This document shows, piece after piece, positions 7,102-16,035 of a stretch of 32,265 bases of DNA; positions within the stretch are counted from its first letter, which is position 1, and every line of letters starts with the position of its first letter. This DNA is from Frigidibacter sp. (lineage in GTDB: Bacteria; Pseudomonadota; Alphaproteobacteria; Rhodobacterales; Rhodobacteraceae): contig NZ_JAUYTT010000021.1 in the NCBI RefSeq assembly GCF_030695035.1, forward strand, positions 1-32,265, written 5' to 3'. The position numbers were made by a program, and so were the translations under genes. The notes under the pieces were generated by a model, which saw only the letters and a program-made list of their open reading frames with translations, made no database searches and was not told the origin of the DNA.

Positions 7102-9045
7102 TCAGGCGGCGCGGCGGGTGTTGCCGTGCTGCGGATAAGCGCGGACGGCGCTTGCGCCCTCCGGCCCGGTCTTGAAGGCGGCGACGAGGTCGTTGAGCTG
7201 GGCGATGCGGCCCGAGAGCGAGCCGGCCGAGGCCGCGCTCTGTTCCGACAGCGCGGCGTTCTGCTGGGTCATCTCGTCGAGATGCGCGACCGCCTGGCTC
7301 ATCTCGTCGATGCCGCTGGCCTGCTCGCCGGACGCCGCGGAGATTTCCGCGATGGTCGACGCCACCTTCTTCGAGGCCGTGAGGATCTGCTCCAGCGCCT
7401 CGCCGGCCTGGCGCACCAGCTTCACGCCCTCGCCGACCTCGCTGTTGGAGGACGAGATCAGCGCCGAGATGTCCTTGGCGGCCGTGCTCGAGCGCTGGGC
7501 GAGCGTGCGGACCTCCGAGGCGACGACCGCAAAACCCTTGCCGGCGTCGCCGGCGCGGGCGGCTTCCACCGCCGCATTCAGGGCCAGCAGATTGGTCTGG
7601 AAGGCGATGTCGTCGATCACCCGGATGATGTCGGCGATCTTGGTCGACGCGCTCTCGATGCGCGACATCGCATCGACCGCCTGGCCGGCGATGGCGCCGC
7701 CATTCTGCGCGGCCTCCATCGCCTCGGTCGCGATCGCGGCCGCCTGGCGCGAGGCCTGCGCGGTCGCCTTCACCGAGGCTGCGAGTTCCTCCGTGGTGGC
7801 GGCCGTCTCCTCGAGGCTGGAAGCCTGGTCCTCGGTGCGCTTGGACAGGTCGTCGGCGCCCATGTTGATCTCGCGGGCGGCCAGCCCGACATCGGCCGAG
7901 GTCACCTGGATCGTCCGCACGGTCGAGGACAGCCGGTCGACGGTCTCGTTGATCGCGCTCTTCAGCTCCGCGAACTTGCCGCGATAGGCCGAATCCACCC
8001 GCACCGTCAGGTCGCCGCCGGCCACCGCCGAAAGCGCGGTGGCGAATTCCGTCGTGGCCGAATCGACCACCGCGTTGATCTCGTTGATCCCCGAGACGAG
8101 CCGCTGCATCTGCTCGTCGGCCTGGTCGATCTGCAGCCGCGCCGAGAAATCGCCCGCCGCAGCGGCCGCGACGACCTCACCGACATCGGAGACCACGGCC
8201 TCGATCGATTGCGCGCGGGCCAGACGCGCCGCCGCGGCGGCACGCTCCTGCTGCTCCAGAACGCGGACCTTGCCGAGGTCGTCGCGAAAGATCTGCAGCG
8301 AGGCCGCCATCTGGCCGATCTCGTCGCGCCGGTCGGCACCATCGACGGGGCTGTCGAGATCGCCGGCGGCGATGCGCCCCATCGTGCCGGTCAACCCCCG
8401 CAGTGGCAGAAGGATGCCGCGCCGTGCGACGAACAGGCTCAGAATCAGGCCGCCGAGAATGCCCAGGACCGCAACGACGATCTGGACGACCAGGAAGCGA
8501 TCGACGGCCGAAAACGCGGTGTCGCGGGTCGCCTCGATCGTCTTGCCGGAATAGGTCGTGTAGGCCTTCACGGCATCGGTGACGGTCTTCTGCCCATCGA
8601 GGCAGGCCGCCAGTGCGGCTTCGACCGCGGAGCGGTCGGAGGTTGAGCTCCGCGAGGCTGCCACCATCGCGCGGATCTGCTGGAAGTAGCCGCCGAGCTT
8701 GCTGCGGACTTCGCCGATCAGGCGTTTCTCTTCGGCATCGGCGTTGCTCTCGAGCAGCGGCAGACGCGCCAGCATCTCGCTCATGCGGCGCTCGGATTCG
8801 GTTGCGAAGTCGGCGTGCTTTTCGGGCTGGCGCGCAAGCTGGTAAGTCATCCGGCTGATGGCGATGATGTCGATGCGCAGGTCCATCGCCTCACGCGCAA
8901 CACCGCCGATCTGCTCGACATCGAGCATGGAGCGCTTGAGTTGCGTCAGGCCGGTCCAGCCGACGATGGCGATGACGACGGCCACCGCACTCATCAGGGC
9001 GACGACGCCGGTGAATTTCGTCACGATGGAGGCGTGCTTCAGCAT
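7102..9045 (-). CDS. Methyl-accepting chemotaxis protein
   Basis: This 647-residue membrane receptor senses a signal outside the cell and controls the CheA kinase. The first membrane helix is at about residues 9-30, then a helical periplasmic sensor of about 160 residues, a second membrane helix near 190-215, one HAMP domain and a second HAMP-like segment, and a long coiled-coil signalling domain. The conserved hairpin tip is clear: [14 protein letters not shown]. No C-terminal CheR-binding pentapeptide is seen. The frame continues far upstream, but ATG 9045 gives the normal Lys-then-hydrophobic N-terminus, so I use it. The ligand cannot be deduced; the sensor is too generic. Confidence 0.93.
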   Translation of the reverse strand: MLKHASIVTKFTGVVALMSAVAVVIAIVGWTGLTQLKRSMLDVEQIGGVAREAMDLRIDIIAISRMTYQLARQPEKHADFATESERRMSEMLARLPLLESNADAEEKRLIGEVRSKLGGYFQQIRAMVAASRSSTSDRSAVEAALAACLDGQKTVTDAVKAYTTYSGKTIEATRDTAFSAVDRFLVVQIVVAVLGILGGLILSLFVARRGILLPLRGLTGTMGRIAAGDLDSPVDGADRRDEIGQMAASLQIFRDDLGKVRVLEQQERAAAAARLARAQSIEAVVSDVGEVVAAAAAGDFSARLQIDQADEQMQRLVSGINEINAVVDSATTEFATALSAVAGGDLTVRVDSAYRGKFAELKSAINETVDRLSSTVRTIQVTSADVGLAAREINMGADDLSKRTEDQASSLEETAATTEELAASVKATAQASRQAAAIATEAMEAAQNGGAIAGQAVDAMSRIESASTKIADIIRVIDDIAFQTNLLALNAAVEAARAGDAGKGFAVVASEVRTLAQRSSTAAKDISALISSSNSEVGEGVKLVRQAGEALEQILTASKKVASTIAEISAASGEQASGIDEMSQAVAHLDEMTQQNAALSEQSAASAGSLSGRIAQLNDLVAAFKTGPEGASAVRAYPQHGNTRRAA

Positions 9046-9412
9046 GGGAGCGGCCTTGAGCTTTCTGGGCGGAATCGGAGAGGAAAGGCATTGGGAAGGC
9101 GGCAGAGGCAGGCATGGTATGGCTGGCGCTCTTGGAGCGCAGGCGCGGACTGGCCGTTTCCCGTTTCGTCGGCGGCGGAGCCAGGGCCCTCGCCCGGTCG
9201 GGCAGTTTCGCCCGCATGGCGACACCACTGCTCCCCGGTTTTCTTGTCCGAACGAATGGACAACCGGTATCGCATTCGCCTTAACGAAGCTTTGACGATG
9301 ACCGGGCGCAGCGGGATGGCAACGGGTCGCAGCCAGGATCGGTAAAGCGCTTTCCAGAGCGGGGTGAAATGCTCTACGAGCGTTCCCATTCCAGCACGCG
9401 AGGCCCCCGACC
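9046..9412. promoter_or_regulatory. Divergent promoter region, receptor and NDUFA9-like genes
   Basis: These 367 bases separate two divergent genes and hold no convincing gene. A 10-bp palindrome AAAGCGCTTT is present at 9344-9353, about 60 bases upstream of the NDUFA9-like start. It could be an operator or chance. Promoters for both genes are expected here but I could not assign boxes. Confidence 0.4.
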
Positions 9413-10423
9413 ATGGCGAACGATCTGCCCCTTCCGAGCCAGCAACTCGTCACGGTGTTCGGTGGCTCCGGCTTCGTGGGCCGCCATGTCGTGCGCGCCC
9501 TGGTCAAGCGCGGCTATCGCGTTCGCGTCGCGGTGCGCCGGCCCGATCTCGCGGGCTTCCTGCAGCCGCTCGGGACGGTCGGCCAGATCCATGCCGTCCA
9601 GGCCAACCTGCGTTATCCGGAGTCGGTTGCGGCCGCGGTCAAGGGGGCGGCTGCGGTCGTCAATCTCGTCGGCATCCTGCAGGAGGGCGGCCGCCAGAGT
9701 TTCTCCGGCGTTCAGGCCGGCGGCGCACGGGCCGTGGCCCAGGCCTGCGCTGCGGCCGGGATCACCCGGCTCGTCCAGGTCTCGGCGATCGGGGCCGCGC
9801 GCGACTCGGCCTCCCTCTATGCCCGCAGCAAGGCGGACGGGGAGGCTGCCGTCCAGGCCGCCGTCCCCGGTGCTATCGTGCTGCGGCCCTCGATCGTGTT
9901 TGGTCCGGAAGATGCGTTCTTCAACCGCTTCGCGTCGCTGGCGCGCATGCTGCCGATGCTGCCGCTGATCGGCGGGGGCGAGACGAAGTTCCAGCCCGTC
10001 TTCGTCGGCGATGTGGCTGAGGCGGTCGCGCGCGCCGTCGAGGGCGGCGTGCCGGAAGGGCGCATCTACGAACTCGGCGGCCCGGAGGTGAAGAGCTTCC
10101 GCGAGTTGCTGGCCTACATCTGCGAGGTCACCGACCGGAAGCGCCTGCTGGTGCCCTTGCCGTTCCCGTTGGCGCGGATTCAGGCGCGGCTGTTCGAGGC
10201 CGTCGACATGCTGACGATGGGGCTTCTGCCGGATGCGCTGAAGCTGACCCGCGATCAGGTGACGCTGCTGGAGAGCGACAATGTCGTGTCCGCCGAGGCC
10301 GTGGCGCAGGGCCGCAGCTTCGAGGCGCTCGGCATCGTGCCGGTCTCGGTCGAGGCGATCGTGCCGTCCTATCTCTGGCGCTTCCGCAAGACCGGCCAGT
10401 TCGAGACGGCGCGGAACGGCTGA
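9413..10423 (+). CDS. NDUFA9-like NAD(P)-binding protein of complex I family
   Basis: This 336-residue Rossmann-fold protein belongs to the atypical short-chain dehydrogenase group that includes the mitochondrial complex I accessory subunit NDUFA9. The dinucleotide loop Gly-Gly-Ser-Gly-Phe-Val-Gly is at residues 17-23, and an Arg-rich strand follows that would favour NADP. The central part has the Val-Ser-Ala-Ile-Gly-Ala segment and a Tyr-Ala-Arg-Ser-Lys motif in place of the usual Tyr-x3-Lys. Bacterial members are thought to help complex I or quinone-linked metabolism, but the exact role is unclear. The start has the normal position just before the fold. It is followed 31 bases later by a HAD phosphatase gene on the same strand. 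Confidence 0.88.
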   Translation: MANDLPLPSQQLVTVFGGSGFVGRHVVRALVKRGYRVRVAVRRPDLAGFLQPLGTVGQIHAVQANLRYPESVAAAVKGAAAVVNLVGILQEGGRQSFSGVQAGGARAVAQACAAAGITRLVQVSAIGAARDSASLYARSKADGEAAVQAAVPGAIVLRPSIVFGPEDAFFNRFASLARMLPMLPLIGGGETKFQPVFVGDVAEAVARAVEGGVPEGRIYELGGPEVKSFRELLAYICEVTDRKRLLVPLPFPLARIQARLFEAVDMLTMGLLPDALKLTRDQVTLLESDNVVSAEAVAQGRSFEALGIVPVSVEAIVPSYLWRFRKTGQFETARNG

Positions 10424-10454
10424 GCCATGACGAGACCGGCCCTGGCGCGTCACG

Positions 10455-11120
10455 ATGCCTGAACTCGTCATCTATGATTGCGACGGCACGCTGATCGACA
10501 CCGAGACGCTCTATGGCGAAGTCAGCCTCGCCGCCTGCCACGCGCTCGGCCTCACCGATTGGAGCCTCGATCATTACGTCGACAGCATCGTCGGCATTCC
10601 CTGGTCCGATGGCGTCAAGATCATCGAGGCGGCGCATGGTCGGGCGCTGCCGCCGGATTTCGAGCAGAAGATCGAGGATGAGGTGGCGCTGCGCCTCGAG
10701 ACCGAATTGCGGGCGCTGCCGGGCGTGCGCGAGGCGCTGGACGCCATCGGCGGCCGGCGCTGCGTCGCATCCTCGACCAGCCTCGAGCCGCTGCGGCGCA
10801 ACCTCGCCATCACCGGGCTGATCGACCTGTTCGACCCGCATGTCTTTTCCGCCTCGCAGGTCGCGCGCGGCAAGCCTCACCCGGATGTCTTCCTCCACGC
10901 GGCATCCCAGATGGGCGCGGCACCGCAGGATTGTCTGGTCATCGAGGATTCGGTGCCGGGGGTCCGCGCGGCTCGTGCGGCGGGCATGCGCGTCGTCGGC
11001 TTCACCGGTGTCTCGCATGACCGGCCGCGCAGTGCAGCCCGCCTGGCGGAGGCCGGGGCGCTCGCGGTCATCGAGGATTTCGGCCAGTGGCCGGCGCTGG
11101 TGTCGCGGCTGCGGGCCTGA
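10455..11120 (+). CDS. HAD-superfamily phosphatase (phosphoglycolate-like)
   Basis: This 221-residue hydrolase has the HAD fold of the beta-phosphoglucomutase/phosphoglycolate phosphatase type. The catalytic loop Asp8-Cys-Asp10-Gly-Thr starts the protein, a helical cap covers about residues 15-85, and the later motifs are Ser-Thr-Ser (motif II), Lys-Pro-His-Pro-Asp (motif III) and Glu-Asp-Ser (motif IV). It dephosphorylates a small sugar phosphate in the cytoplasm; the substrate is not clear from sequence. It shares the strand with the NDUFA9-like gene and could be cotranscribed. It ends 28 bases before the convergent dehydrogenase gene. Confidence 0.9.
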   Translation: MPELVIYDCDGTLIDTETLYGEVSLAACHALGLTDWSLDHYVDSIVGIPWSDGVKIIEAAHGRALPPDFEQKIEDEVALRLETELRALPGVREALDAIGGRRCVASSTSLEPLRRNLAITGLIDLFDPHVFSASQVARGKPHPDVFLHAASQMGAAPQDCLVIEDSVPGVRAARAAGMRVVGFTGVSHDRPRSAARLAEAGALAVIEDFGQWPALVSRLRA

Positions 11121-11148
11121 GGTCCCGCACCCCGTCGATCTGCCGGTC

Positions 11149-12144
11149 TCAGAGCATGCTCGGCAGCACGCGGTCGGGCGGCTTGTGGCCGTCCATGAAG
11201 GTCTTGATGTTGACGATGACCTTCTCGCCCATCTCGGCGCGGCCCTCATGGGTGGCCGAGCCCATATGCGGCAGCACGACGACGCGATGCTGGCGGGCGA
11301 GCTTGAGCAGGCGCGGATTGACCGCCGGTTCGCTTTCGTAGACGTCGAGCCCGGCGCCGGCCAGTTCGCCAGCCTCCAGCATCCGCGAGAGGGCGCTTTC
11401 GTCGACGATCTCGCCGCGCGCCGTGTTCACCAGGATCGCGTCCGGCTTCAGCAGCTTGAGCCGGCGCGCCGAGAGCAGATGGTAGGTCGCCGGGGTGTGC
11501 GGGCAGTTGACCGAGACGATGTCCATGCGCGCCAGCATCTGGTCAAGCGAATCCCAATAGGTCGCGTCGAGCTTTTCCTCGATGCGGGCATCGAGCCGGC
11601 GCCGATTGTGGTAATGGATCGAGAGGCCGAAAGCCGCCGCACGGCGGGCGACGGCCTGGCCGATGCGGCCCATGCCGACGATGCCGAGCCGCTTGCCGGT
11701 GATGCGCCGTCCCAGCATCCAGGTCGGCGACCAGCCGGCCCATTCATCGTCGGGAATGATGCGCGCGCCCTCGGCGATGCGGCGCGCGACCGCCAGGATC
11801 AGGGCGATGGTCATGTCGGCGGTGTCGTCGGTCAGCACGCCGGGCGTGTTCGTCACGGTGATCCCGCGCTGCACCGCGCTGGCCACGTCGATATTGTCGA
11901 CGCCGTTGCCGAAATTGGCGATCAGGCGCAATTGGTCTCCGGCCTGCGCGATCAGCCCGGCATCGATCCGGTCCGTCACCGTCGGCACCAGGACATCGGC
12001 GGTCTTGAGGGCCTCGACCAGGGCGGCCGGGCTCATCGGGGTGTCGTCGATGTTGAGGCGCGCATCGAACAATTCGCGCATGCGCGTTTCCACCACGGCG
12101 GGAAGCTTGCGCGTGACGACGACGAGCGGCTTCTTTTTCGGCAT
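11149..12144 (-). CDS. D-2-hydroxyacid dehydrogenase (glyoxylate/hydroxypyruvate reductase type)
   Basis: This 331-residue enzyme reduces a 2-oxo acid with NAD(P)H, or runs the reverse reaction. The central nucleotide-binding domain has Gly-Met-Gly-Arg-Ile-Gly, followed by Asn-Arg-Arg-Arg, which suggests NADP preference. Catalytic residues are visible in order: Arg in Asn-Thr-Ala-Arg-Gly, Glu in Tyr-Glu-Ser-Glu-Pro, and His in Leu-Pro-His-Met-Gly-Ser. The Phe-Gly-Asn-Gly-Val-Asp-Asn segment matches the substrate loop of glyoxylate reductases. Length is normal for the family. ATG 12144 directly precedes a Lys-rich strand that begins the fold. It converges on the HAD gene. Confidence 0.92.
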   Translation of the reverse strand: MPKKKPLVVVTRKLPAVVETRMRELFDARLNIDDTPMSPAALVEALKTADVLVPTVTDRIDAGLIAQAGDQLRLIANFGNGVDNIDVASAVQRGITVTNTPGVLTDDTADMTIALILAVARRIAEGARIIPDDEWAGWSPTWMLGRRITGKRLGIVGMGRIGQAVARRAAAFGLSIHYHNRRRLDARIEEKLDATYWDSLDQMLARMDIVSVNCPHTPATYHLLSARRLKLLKPDAILVNTARGEIVDESALSRMLEAGELAGAGLDVYESEPAVNPRLLKLARQHRVVVLPHMGSATHEGRAEMGEKVIVNIKTFMDGHKPPDRVLPSML

Positions 12145-12343
12145 GAACGCCTCCTCCTCCGCTGACCGATGCCGCCGCCGCCTTTTGGCCTCAACCCGCC
12201 ATTAACCGCAGGGCTTCAGGAATGGGCGGCAACGTCGCTCGGCCTCGTCCGTTCTCTAAGTGGCGTGGGGGCGGATGACAACATGACCCTTCGCCGGGGG
12301 TACCCCGGATCTTTGCGGCAGTTGCAGAATGGAGATCGAGCGG

Positions 12344-12880
12344 ATGGCGGGTGTGACGAGACGGGGCGTATGGGCCGGACTGGCGCTGGTTGCCGCGTTG
12401 GCGACGGGTTCGGTCGCTCAGGCCCAGGACCTCCAGGCCGGGCCCGTCACCGGTCTGCCGGTGCCGCGCTATGTCAGCCTGAAGACCGATCGCGTCAATC
12501 TGCGCGAGGGCCCGTCGAAGGAGCACCGCACGCGCTGGGTCTATCAGCGCGCCGGCCTGCCGGTCGAGATCGTCGCGGAGTTCGAGACCTGGCGGCGCGT
12601 GCGGGATGCCGACGGCTCGGAAGGCTGGGTCCTGCACAGCCTGCTGTCGGGCCGGCGCACCGCGCTGGTGGCGCCATGGTCGAAGGCCAAGGGTGAGAGC
12701 TTTGCGTTGCGCAAGGACGCCGATGAGGGCTCGGCCGTGGTGGCGCGGCTCGAATCGGGCGTCATCGCCAATGTCGCCTCCTGCGCCGGAGCCTGGTGCC
12801 GGATCAGCGTCGGCGATACCCAGGGCTATCTCCGCCAGGACCGCCTCTGGGGCGTCTATCCCAACGAGAAGGTCGACTGA
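12344..12880 (+). CDS. Secreted protein with two bacterial SH3 domains
   Basis: This 178-residue protein has an N-terminal signal peptide (about residues 1-27, ending Ala-Gln-Ala). Two SH3-like beta domains follow: one at about residues 43-100 with the typical Val-Asn-Leu-Arg-Glu-Gly-Pro-Ser, and a second at about 115-172. Cys147 and Cys152 may form a periplasmic disulfide. Such proteins usually bind peptidoglycan peptides in the cell envelope. The ATG at 12344 is preferred because GGAG lies about nine bases upstream; an ATG 15 bases earlier is in frame. It is convergent with irr, and the 29-base gap repeats the word GTCGAC. The function is only inferred from the domain. Confidence 0.85.
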   Translation: MAGVTRRGVWAGLALVAALATGSVAQAQDLQAGPVTGLPVPRYVSLKTDRVNLREGPSKEHRTRWVYQRAGLPVEIVAEFETWRRVRDADGSEGWVLHSLLSGRRTALVAPWSKAKGESFALRKDADEGSAVVARLESGVIANVASCAGAWCRISVGDTQGYLRQDRLWGVYPNEKVD

Positions 12881-12909
12881 GGCCTCGTCAGTCGACCTGG
12901 CCCGGCGGC

Positions 12910-13371
12910 TCAGTCGATCTTGCGCAGGCGCACCACGACATCGACGCGGGCGATCTCGTAGCCGGCGGGCGGCTCCGGAAGGGCCGCGACATCGACCGCC
13001 TCGGCGGGGATGTCGATCACCGTGTTCTCGCCATCGACGACGAAGTGATGGTGTTCGCTGCTGTCGGTGTCGAAGAAGGTCTTGGCACCGTCGATCGCCA
13101 GCTCGCGCAGCAGCCCTGCCTGGGTGAACTGGTGCAGCGTGTTGTAGATCGTCGCCAGCGAAACCGGGATCTTCTCCTTCATCGCCTCTTCGTAGAGCAT
13201 CTCGGCGCTGATGTGCCGGTCGCCCCGGGCGAACAAGACCCAGCCGAGGGAGACCCGCTGGCGCGTCGGCCGAAGCCCCACGCGCCGCAGCCGCTGCCGG
13301 ATGTCATGGAACGGGCAGCCCTTGCGCGCGGTCGATCCATAGCCCTCTTCGTGGGAAGTGAGATCGCTCAT
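12910..13371 (-). CDS. irr: Irr iron response regulator (Fur family)
   Basis: This 153-residue transcription factor controls iron and heme genes; in rhizobia and relatives it is active under iron limitation and destabilised or inactivated by heme. The N-terminus has a heme regulatory motif Gly-Cys-Pro-Phe-His-Asp at residues 18-23, then the winged-helix domain with Leu-Arg-Pro-Thr-Arg-Gln-Arg, and a His-His-His triplet at 107-109 that is the second heme site. The C-terminal Glu-Ile-Ala-Arg-Val-Asp strand is typical of Irr. ATG 13371 gives a normal N-terminus; GTG 13419 would add 16 residues and neither has a strong ribosome site. It is divergent from fabA. Confidence 0.93.
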   Translation of the reverse strand: MSDLTSHEEGYGSTARKGCPFHDIRQRLRRVGLRPTRQRVSLGWVLFARGDRHISAEMLYEEAMKEKIPVSLATIYNTLHQFTQAGLLRELAIDGAKTFFDTDSSEHHHFVVDGENTVIDIPAEAVDVAALPEPPAGYEIARVDVVVRLRKID

Positions 13372-13428
13372 CGCCGCCGGCAAAGCCTCTTTTGGTGCGG
13401 TGCCATTCGTCTGCGCCACCGCGCTTCA

Positions 13429-13445
13429 TTTAGAATGGATGTAAG
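13429..13445 (-). promoter_or_regulatory. Possible iron control element ahead of irr
   Basis: TTTAGAA at 13429-13435, a three-base spacer and ATGTAAG at 13439-13445 match one half of the known Irr-type box (TTTAGAA-N3-TTCTAAA) fully and the other at four of seven positions. The site is 10 bases upstream of the GTG start and 58 upstream of the ATG start of irr. Autoregulation is therefore plausible but unproven. Confidence 0.35.
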
Positions 13446-13600
13446 GCCTCTCAGGCAGGCTCGCAAGCGTGGCGCGGCCGCAGCCACGGCCGATGCGGGG
13501 AATCGGGCTTGCCCTGCGCCCTTTCGTTCCCCCGCGGCGGCGTGTTAGGCACGGCGGGAAGAACGCCGCCGGCCGGCGAGCGGAATGGAGCGAAATCGGT

Positions 13601-14113
13601 ATGCAGCGCCAATCGTCTTTCAGCTACGAGGAGATCCTCGCCTGTGGCCGCGGGGAGCTGTTTGGGCCGGGCAATGCGCAACTGCCGCTGCCGCCGATGC
13701 TGATGTTCGACCGCATCACCGAGATCGCTGAGGACGGCGGCCCCAACGGCAAGGGCTTCGTGCGCGCCGAATTCGACATCAAGCCGGATCTCTGGTTCTT
13801 CGACTGCCACTTCAAGGGCGATCCGGTGATGCCGGGCTGTCTGGGCCTCGATGCGCTCTGGCAGTTGACGGGCTTCTTCCTGGGCTGGCTCGGCCTGCCC
13901 GGCCGCGGCCGGGCACTGGGTGTCGGCGAGGTCAAGTTCGCCGATCAGGTGCTGCCATCGGTCAAGCAGGTCGTCTACGGCGTCGAGTTCAAGCGCGTCT
14001 TCAAGTCCAAGCTGGTTCTCGGCATCGCCGATGGCTGGCTGGAGGCCGACGGCAAGCGCATCTACACGGTCAGCGACATGCGCGTCGGCCTGTTCAAGCC
14101 TGAAACGGCCTGA
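13601..14113 (+). CDS. fabA: 3-hydroxydecanoyl-ACP dehydratase/isomerase
   Basis: This 170-residue enzyme dehydrates 3-hydroxydecanoyl-ACP and isomerises the product to the cis-3 form, the entry point of anaerobic-type unsaturated fatty acid synthesis. The hot-dog fold carries the catalytic pair His70 (Phe-Asp-Cys-His-Phe) and Asp84 (Leu-Gly-Leu-Asp-Ala), the same positions as in E. coli FabA. Length equals the family norm. The frame is open upstream, but ATG 13601 gives the standard N-terminus and GGAG lies 11 bases before it. It heads a fab cluster with fabB next and fabI further down, and is divergent from irr. Confidence 0.96.
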   Translation: MQRQSSFSYEEILACGRGELFGPGNAQLPLPPMLMFDRITEIAEDGGPNGKGFVRAEFDIKPDLWFFDCHFKGDPVMPGCLGLDALWQLTGFFLGWLGLPGRGRALGVGEVKFADQVLPSVKQVVYGVEFKRVFKSKLVLGIADGWLEADGKRIYTVSDMRVGLFKPETA

Positions 14114-14182
14114 GGAAAAGCGCGCGGCGACCTTGCGCGCGCCATCCGCGCGGTCCATCTGCGCGGTATCGACAAAAGCGCG

Positions 14183-14201
14183 CCGGATGCGGAGCATCCG
14201 G
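14183..14201 (+). promoter_or_regulatory. Perfect hairpin between fabA and fabB
   Basis: CCGGATGC and GCATCCGG are separated by GGA, giving a perfect 8-bp stem with a 3-base loop, 29 bases before the fabB start. No T tract follows, so it is not a strong terminator. It may pause transcription or protect an mRNA end, tuning fabB against fabA. Confidence 0.4.
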
Positions 14202-14230
14202 AACAGCGCGGTGGAGCCGGAGAAGCGAGC

Positions 14231-15457
14231 ATGAGACGCGTTGTGGTCACCGGGATGGGCATCGTCTCATCCATCGGCAACAACACGCAGGAGGTTCTGT
14301 CCTCGCTGCATGAGGCGAAATCCGGCATCTCCTTCATGCCCGATTTCGCGGAGCATGGTTTCCGCAGCCGCGTCGCCGGCGTTCCGACGCTCGATCCCTC
14401 GACCGTGCTCGACCGTCGCGCCATGCGTTTCCATGGCGGCGGCTCCGCCTGGAACCAGGTCGCGATGGAACAGGCGATCGCGGATGCCGGTCTTGAACAG
14501 GGCGAGATCAGCCATGAGCGCACCGGCATCGTCATGGGCTCGGGCGGGCCCTCGACCCGCGCCCTGATCGACGCCTACGACAAGGCCCGCGAGAGCGGCT
14601 CGTCCAAGAAGGTCGGCCCCTTCGCGGTGCCCAAGGGCATGTCCTCGACCGCCTCGGCGACGCTCGCCACCTGGTTCAAGATCAAGGGCGTGAACTATTC
14701 GATCTCCTCGGCCTGCGCGACCTCCAATCACTGCATCGGCAATGCCTATGAGCTGATCCAGTGGGGCAAGCAGGACGTCATCTTCGCCGGCGGCTGCGAG
14801 GAGCTGGACTGGACCCTGTCGGTCCTGTTCGACGCCATGGGCGCGATGTCGACCGACTACAACGACACTCCGGCGCGGGCTTCGCGCGCCTATGACGTCA
14901 ACCGCGACGGCTTCGTCATCGCCGGCGGCGCTGGCGTCGTCGTGCTCGAGGAACTCGAGCACGCCAAGGCGCGCGGCGCGAAAATCTATGGTGAGATCGT
15001 CGGCTACGGCGCGACCTCGGACGGCTACGACATGGTCGCCCCCTCGGGCGAGGGCGCCGTGCGCTGCATGAGGATGGCGCTGCAGGGCGTCAACGCGAAG
15101 GTCGACTACATCAACCCGCACGGCACCTCGACCCCGGTCGGCGACGCCAAGGAGATCGAGGCGATCCGCGAGGTCTTTGGCGCCGGCGAGAAGAGCCCGC
15201 CGATCTCCGCGACCAAGTCGCTGACCGGCCATTCGCTCGGTGCCACCGGCGTGCAGGAGGCGATCTATTCGCTGCTGATGCTCAACAACGACTTCATCTG
15301 CGAGAGCGCCCATATCGACGAACTCGACCCGGCCTTCGCCGACATGCCGATCGTGCGCAAGCGCATCGACAATGCGGGCCTCGGCTGCGTTCTCTCGAAC
15401 TCCTTCGGCTTCGGCGGCACTAACGCCACCATCGTGATGAAGAAGCTCGAAGCCTGA
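14231..15457 (+). CDS. fabB: Beta-ketoacyl-ACP synthase I
   Basis: This 408-residue condensing enzyme extends acyl-ACP chains with malonyl-ACP and is needed to elongate the unsaturated intermediate made by FabA. The thiolase-fold active site is complete: Cys162 in Ser-Ala-Cys-Ala-Thr, His297 in Asn-Pro-His-Gly-Thr, and His334 in Thr-Gly-His-Ser-Leu-Gly, with Lys329 close by. A good GGAGAAG ribosome site precedes the ATG. The length and the placement after fabA favour FabB over FabF. The downstream DUF3303 gene starts 10 bases later and may be cotranscribed. Confidence 0.95.
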   Translation: MRRVVVTGMGIVSSIGNNTQEVLSSLHEAKSGISFMPDFAEHGFRSRVAGVPTLDPSTVLDRRAMRFHGGGSAWNQVAMEQAIADAGLEQGEISHERTGIVMGSGGPSTRALIDAYDKARESGSSKKVGPFAVPKGMSSTASATLATWFKIKGVNYSISSACATSNHCIGNAYELIQWGKQDVIFAGGCEELDWTLSVLFDAMGAMSTDYNDTPARASRAYDVNRDGFVIAGGAGVVVLEELEHAKARGAKIYGEIVGYGATSDGYDMVAPSGEGAVRCMRMALQGVNAKVDYINPHGTSTPVGDAKEIEAIREVFGAGEKSPPISATKSLTGHSLGATGVQEAIYSLLMLNNDFICESAHIDELDPAFADMPIVRKRIDNAGLGCVLSNSFGFGGTNATIVMKKLEA

Positions 15458-15467
15458 GGGGTGGCCG

Positions 15468-15740
15468 ATGCTGTTCATGGTGATCGAGCATTTCGACCAG
15501 GCGCGGGTGAAGGAGATCTATGCCCGCTTCCACGAGAAGGGCCGGATGATCCCGGACGGCCTGACTTATGTCGACAGCTGGATCTCGGCCGACTTCGCGC
15601 GATGTTTCCAGGTGATGCAGTGCGACGACGTCACCAAGCTGCAGGAATGGGTGCTGGCCTGGGGCGATCTCGCCCGCTTCGAGATCGTGCCGCTGGCCTC
15701 CTCGAAGGACACAGCGGCGGCGGTGAAGAAGCACTTGTAG
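15468..15740 (+). CDS. DUF3303-family small protein
   Basis: This 90-residue protein matches the DUF3303 pattern: an alpha/beta ferredoxin-like fold beginning Met-Leu-Phe-Met-Val-Ile-Glu-His-Phe, a conserved Met-Ile-Pro-Asp-Gly-Leu, and Cys-Phe-Gln-Val-Met-Gln-Cys in the middle. The family role is unknown; the fold resembles small dimeric binding or monooxygenase-like proteins. The ribosome site is GAGGGG ahead of ATG 15468. It follows fabB by 10 bases, so it probably shares the fab transcript. Its stop codon is directly before the vapBC promoter, so it marks the end of the first fab transcription unit. Confidence 0.8.
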   Translation: MLFMVIEHFDQARVKEIYARFHEKGRMIPDGLTYVDSWISADFARCFQVMQCDDVTKLQEWVLAWGDLARFEIVPLASSKDTAAAVKKHL

Positions 15741-15741
15741 C

Positions 15742-15782
15742 GTGACGGGTGGCGTCTAGACGGATATATCGTTCGTCTAGAC
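15742..15782 (+). promoter_or_regulatory. vapBC promoter with twin operators
   Basis: A -35-like GTGACG (15742-15747) and -10-like TATATC (15765-15770) are 17 bases apart. The 10-bp palindrome CGTCTAGACG appears twice, at 15753-15762 in the spacer and at 15774-15783 over the expected start point. The two are exactly 21 bases apart, two helical turns. This is the expected layout for autoregulation by a VapBC complex. Confidence 0.7.
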
Positions 15783-15794
15783 GGAGAAACCGAG

Positions 15795-16034
15795 ATGGCT
15801 TTTCATATTCGTGATCCGGAGGCTGATCGTGCCGTGCGGGAACTCGCGGCGCGTAAAGGCGTCAGCCTGACCGACGCGGTGAAACAGGCCGTTCAGAACG
15901 AGCTTCTCCAAATGGACCAGAACGTGCCGTTTCTGGAGCGCATACGGGATTTGCAGCAGCGCGTCGCGGCCTATCCCAAAACCGGGTTGAAGGCCGACAA
16001 GGCATTCTACGACGAGCTTTCGGGCGACATTTAG
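15795..16034 (+). CDS. vapB: VapB-type antitoxin
   Basis: This 79-residue protein is the antitoxin half of a type II toxin-antitoxin pair. It should bind and silence the VapC toxin and, with it, repress the operon. The N-terminal part (about residues 1-40) looks like the ribbon-helix-helix DNA-binding type seen in Rv0623-like VapB proteins, with the Ala-Arg-Lys-Gly-Val-Ser-Leu-Thr-Asp-Ala-Val segment. The acidic, extended C-terminus would wrap the toxin. A ribosome site GGAG lies about nine bases before ATG 15795. It is followed one base later by vapC. The twin palindromes upstream fit its role as repressor. Confidence 0.85.
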   Translation: MAFHIRDPEADRAVRELAARKGVSLTDAVKQAVQNELLQMDQNVPFLERIRDLQQRVAAYPKTGLKADKAFYDELSGDI

Positions 16035-16035
16035 C

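Noticed and set aside
6898-8646. 582-residue plus-strand open frame across tRNA and receptor gene
   Set aside because: Antisense shadow of the chemotaxis gene; Arg/Gly/Asp-rich with no family resemblance.
12910-13419. Longer Irr from GTG 13419
   Set aside because: No ribosome site; the shorter form from ATG 13371 already has the full heme motif, though the longer form is not excluded.
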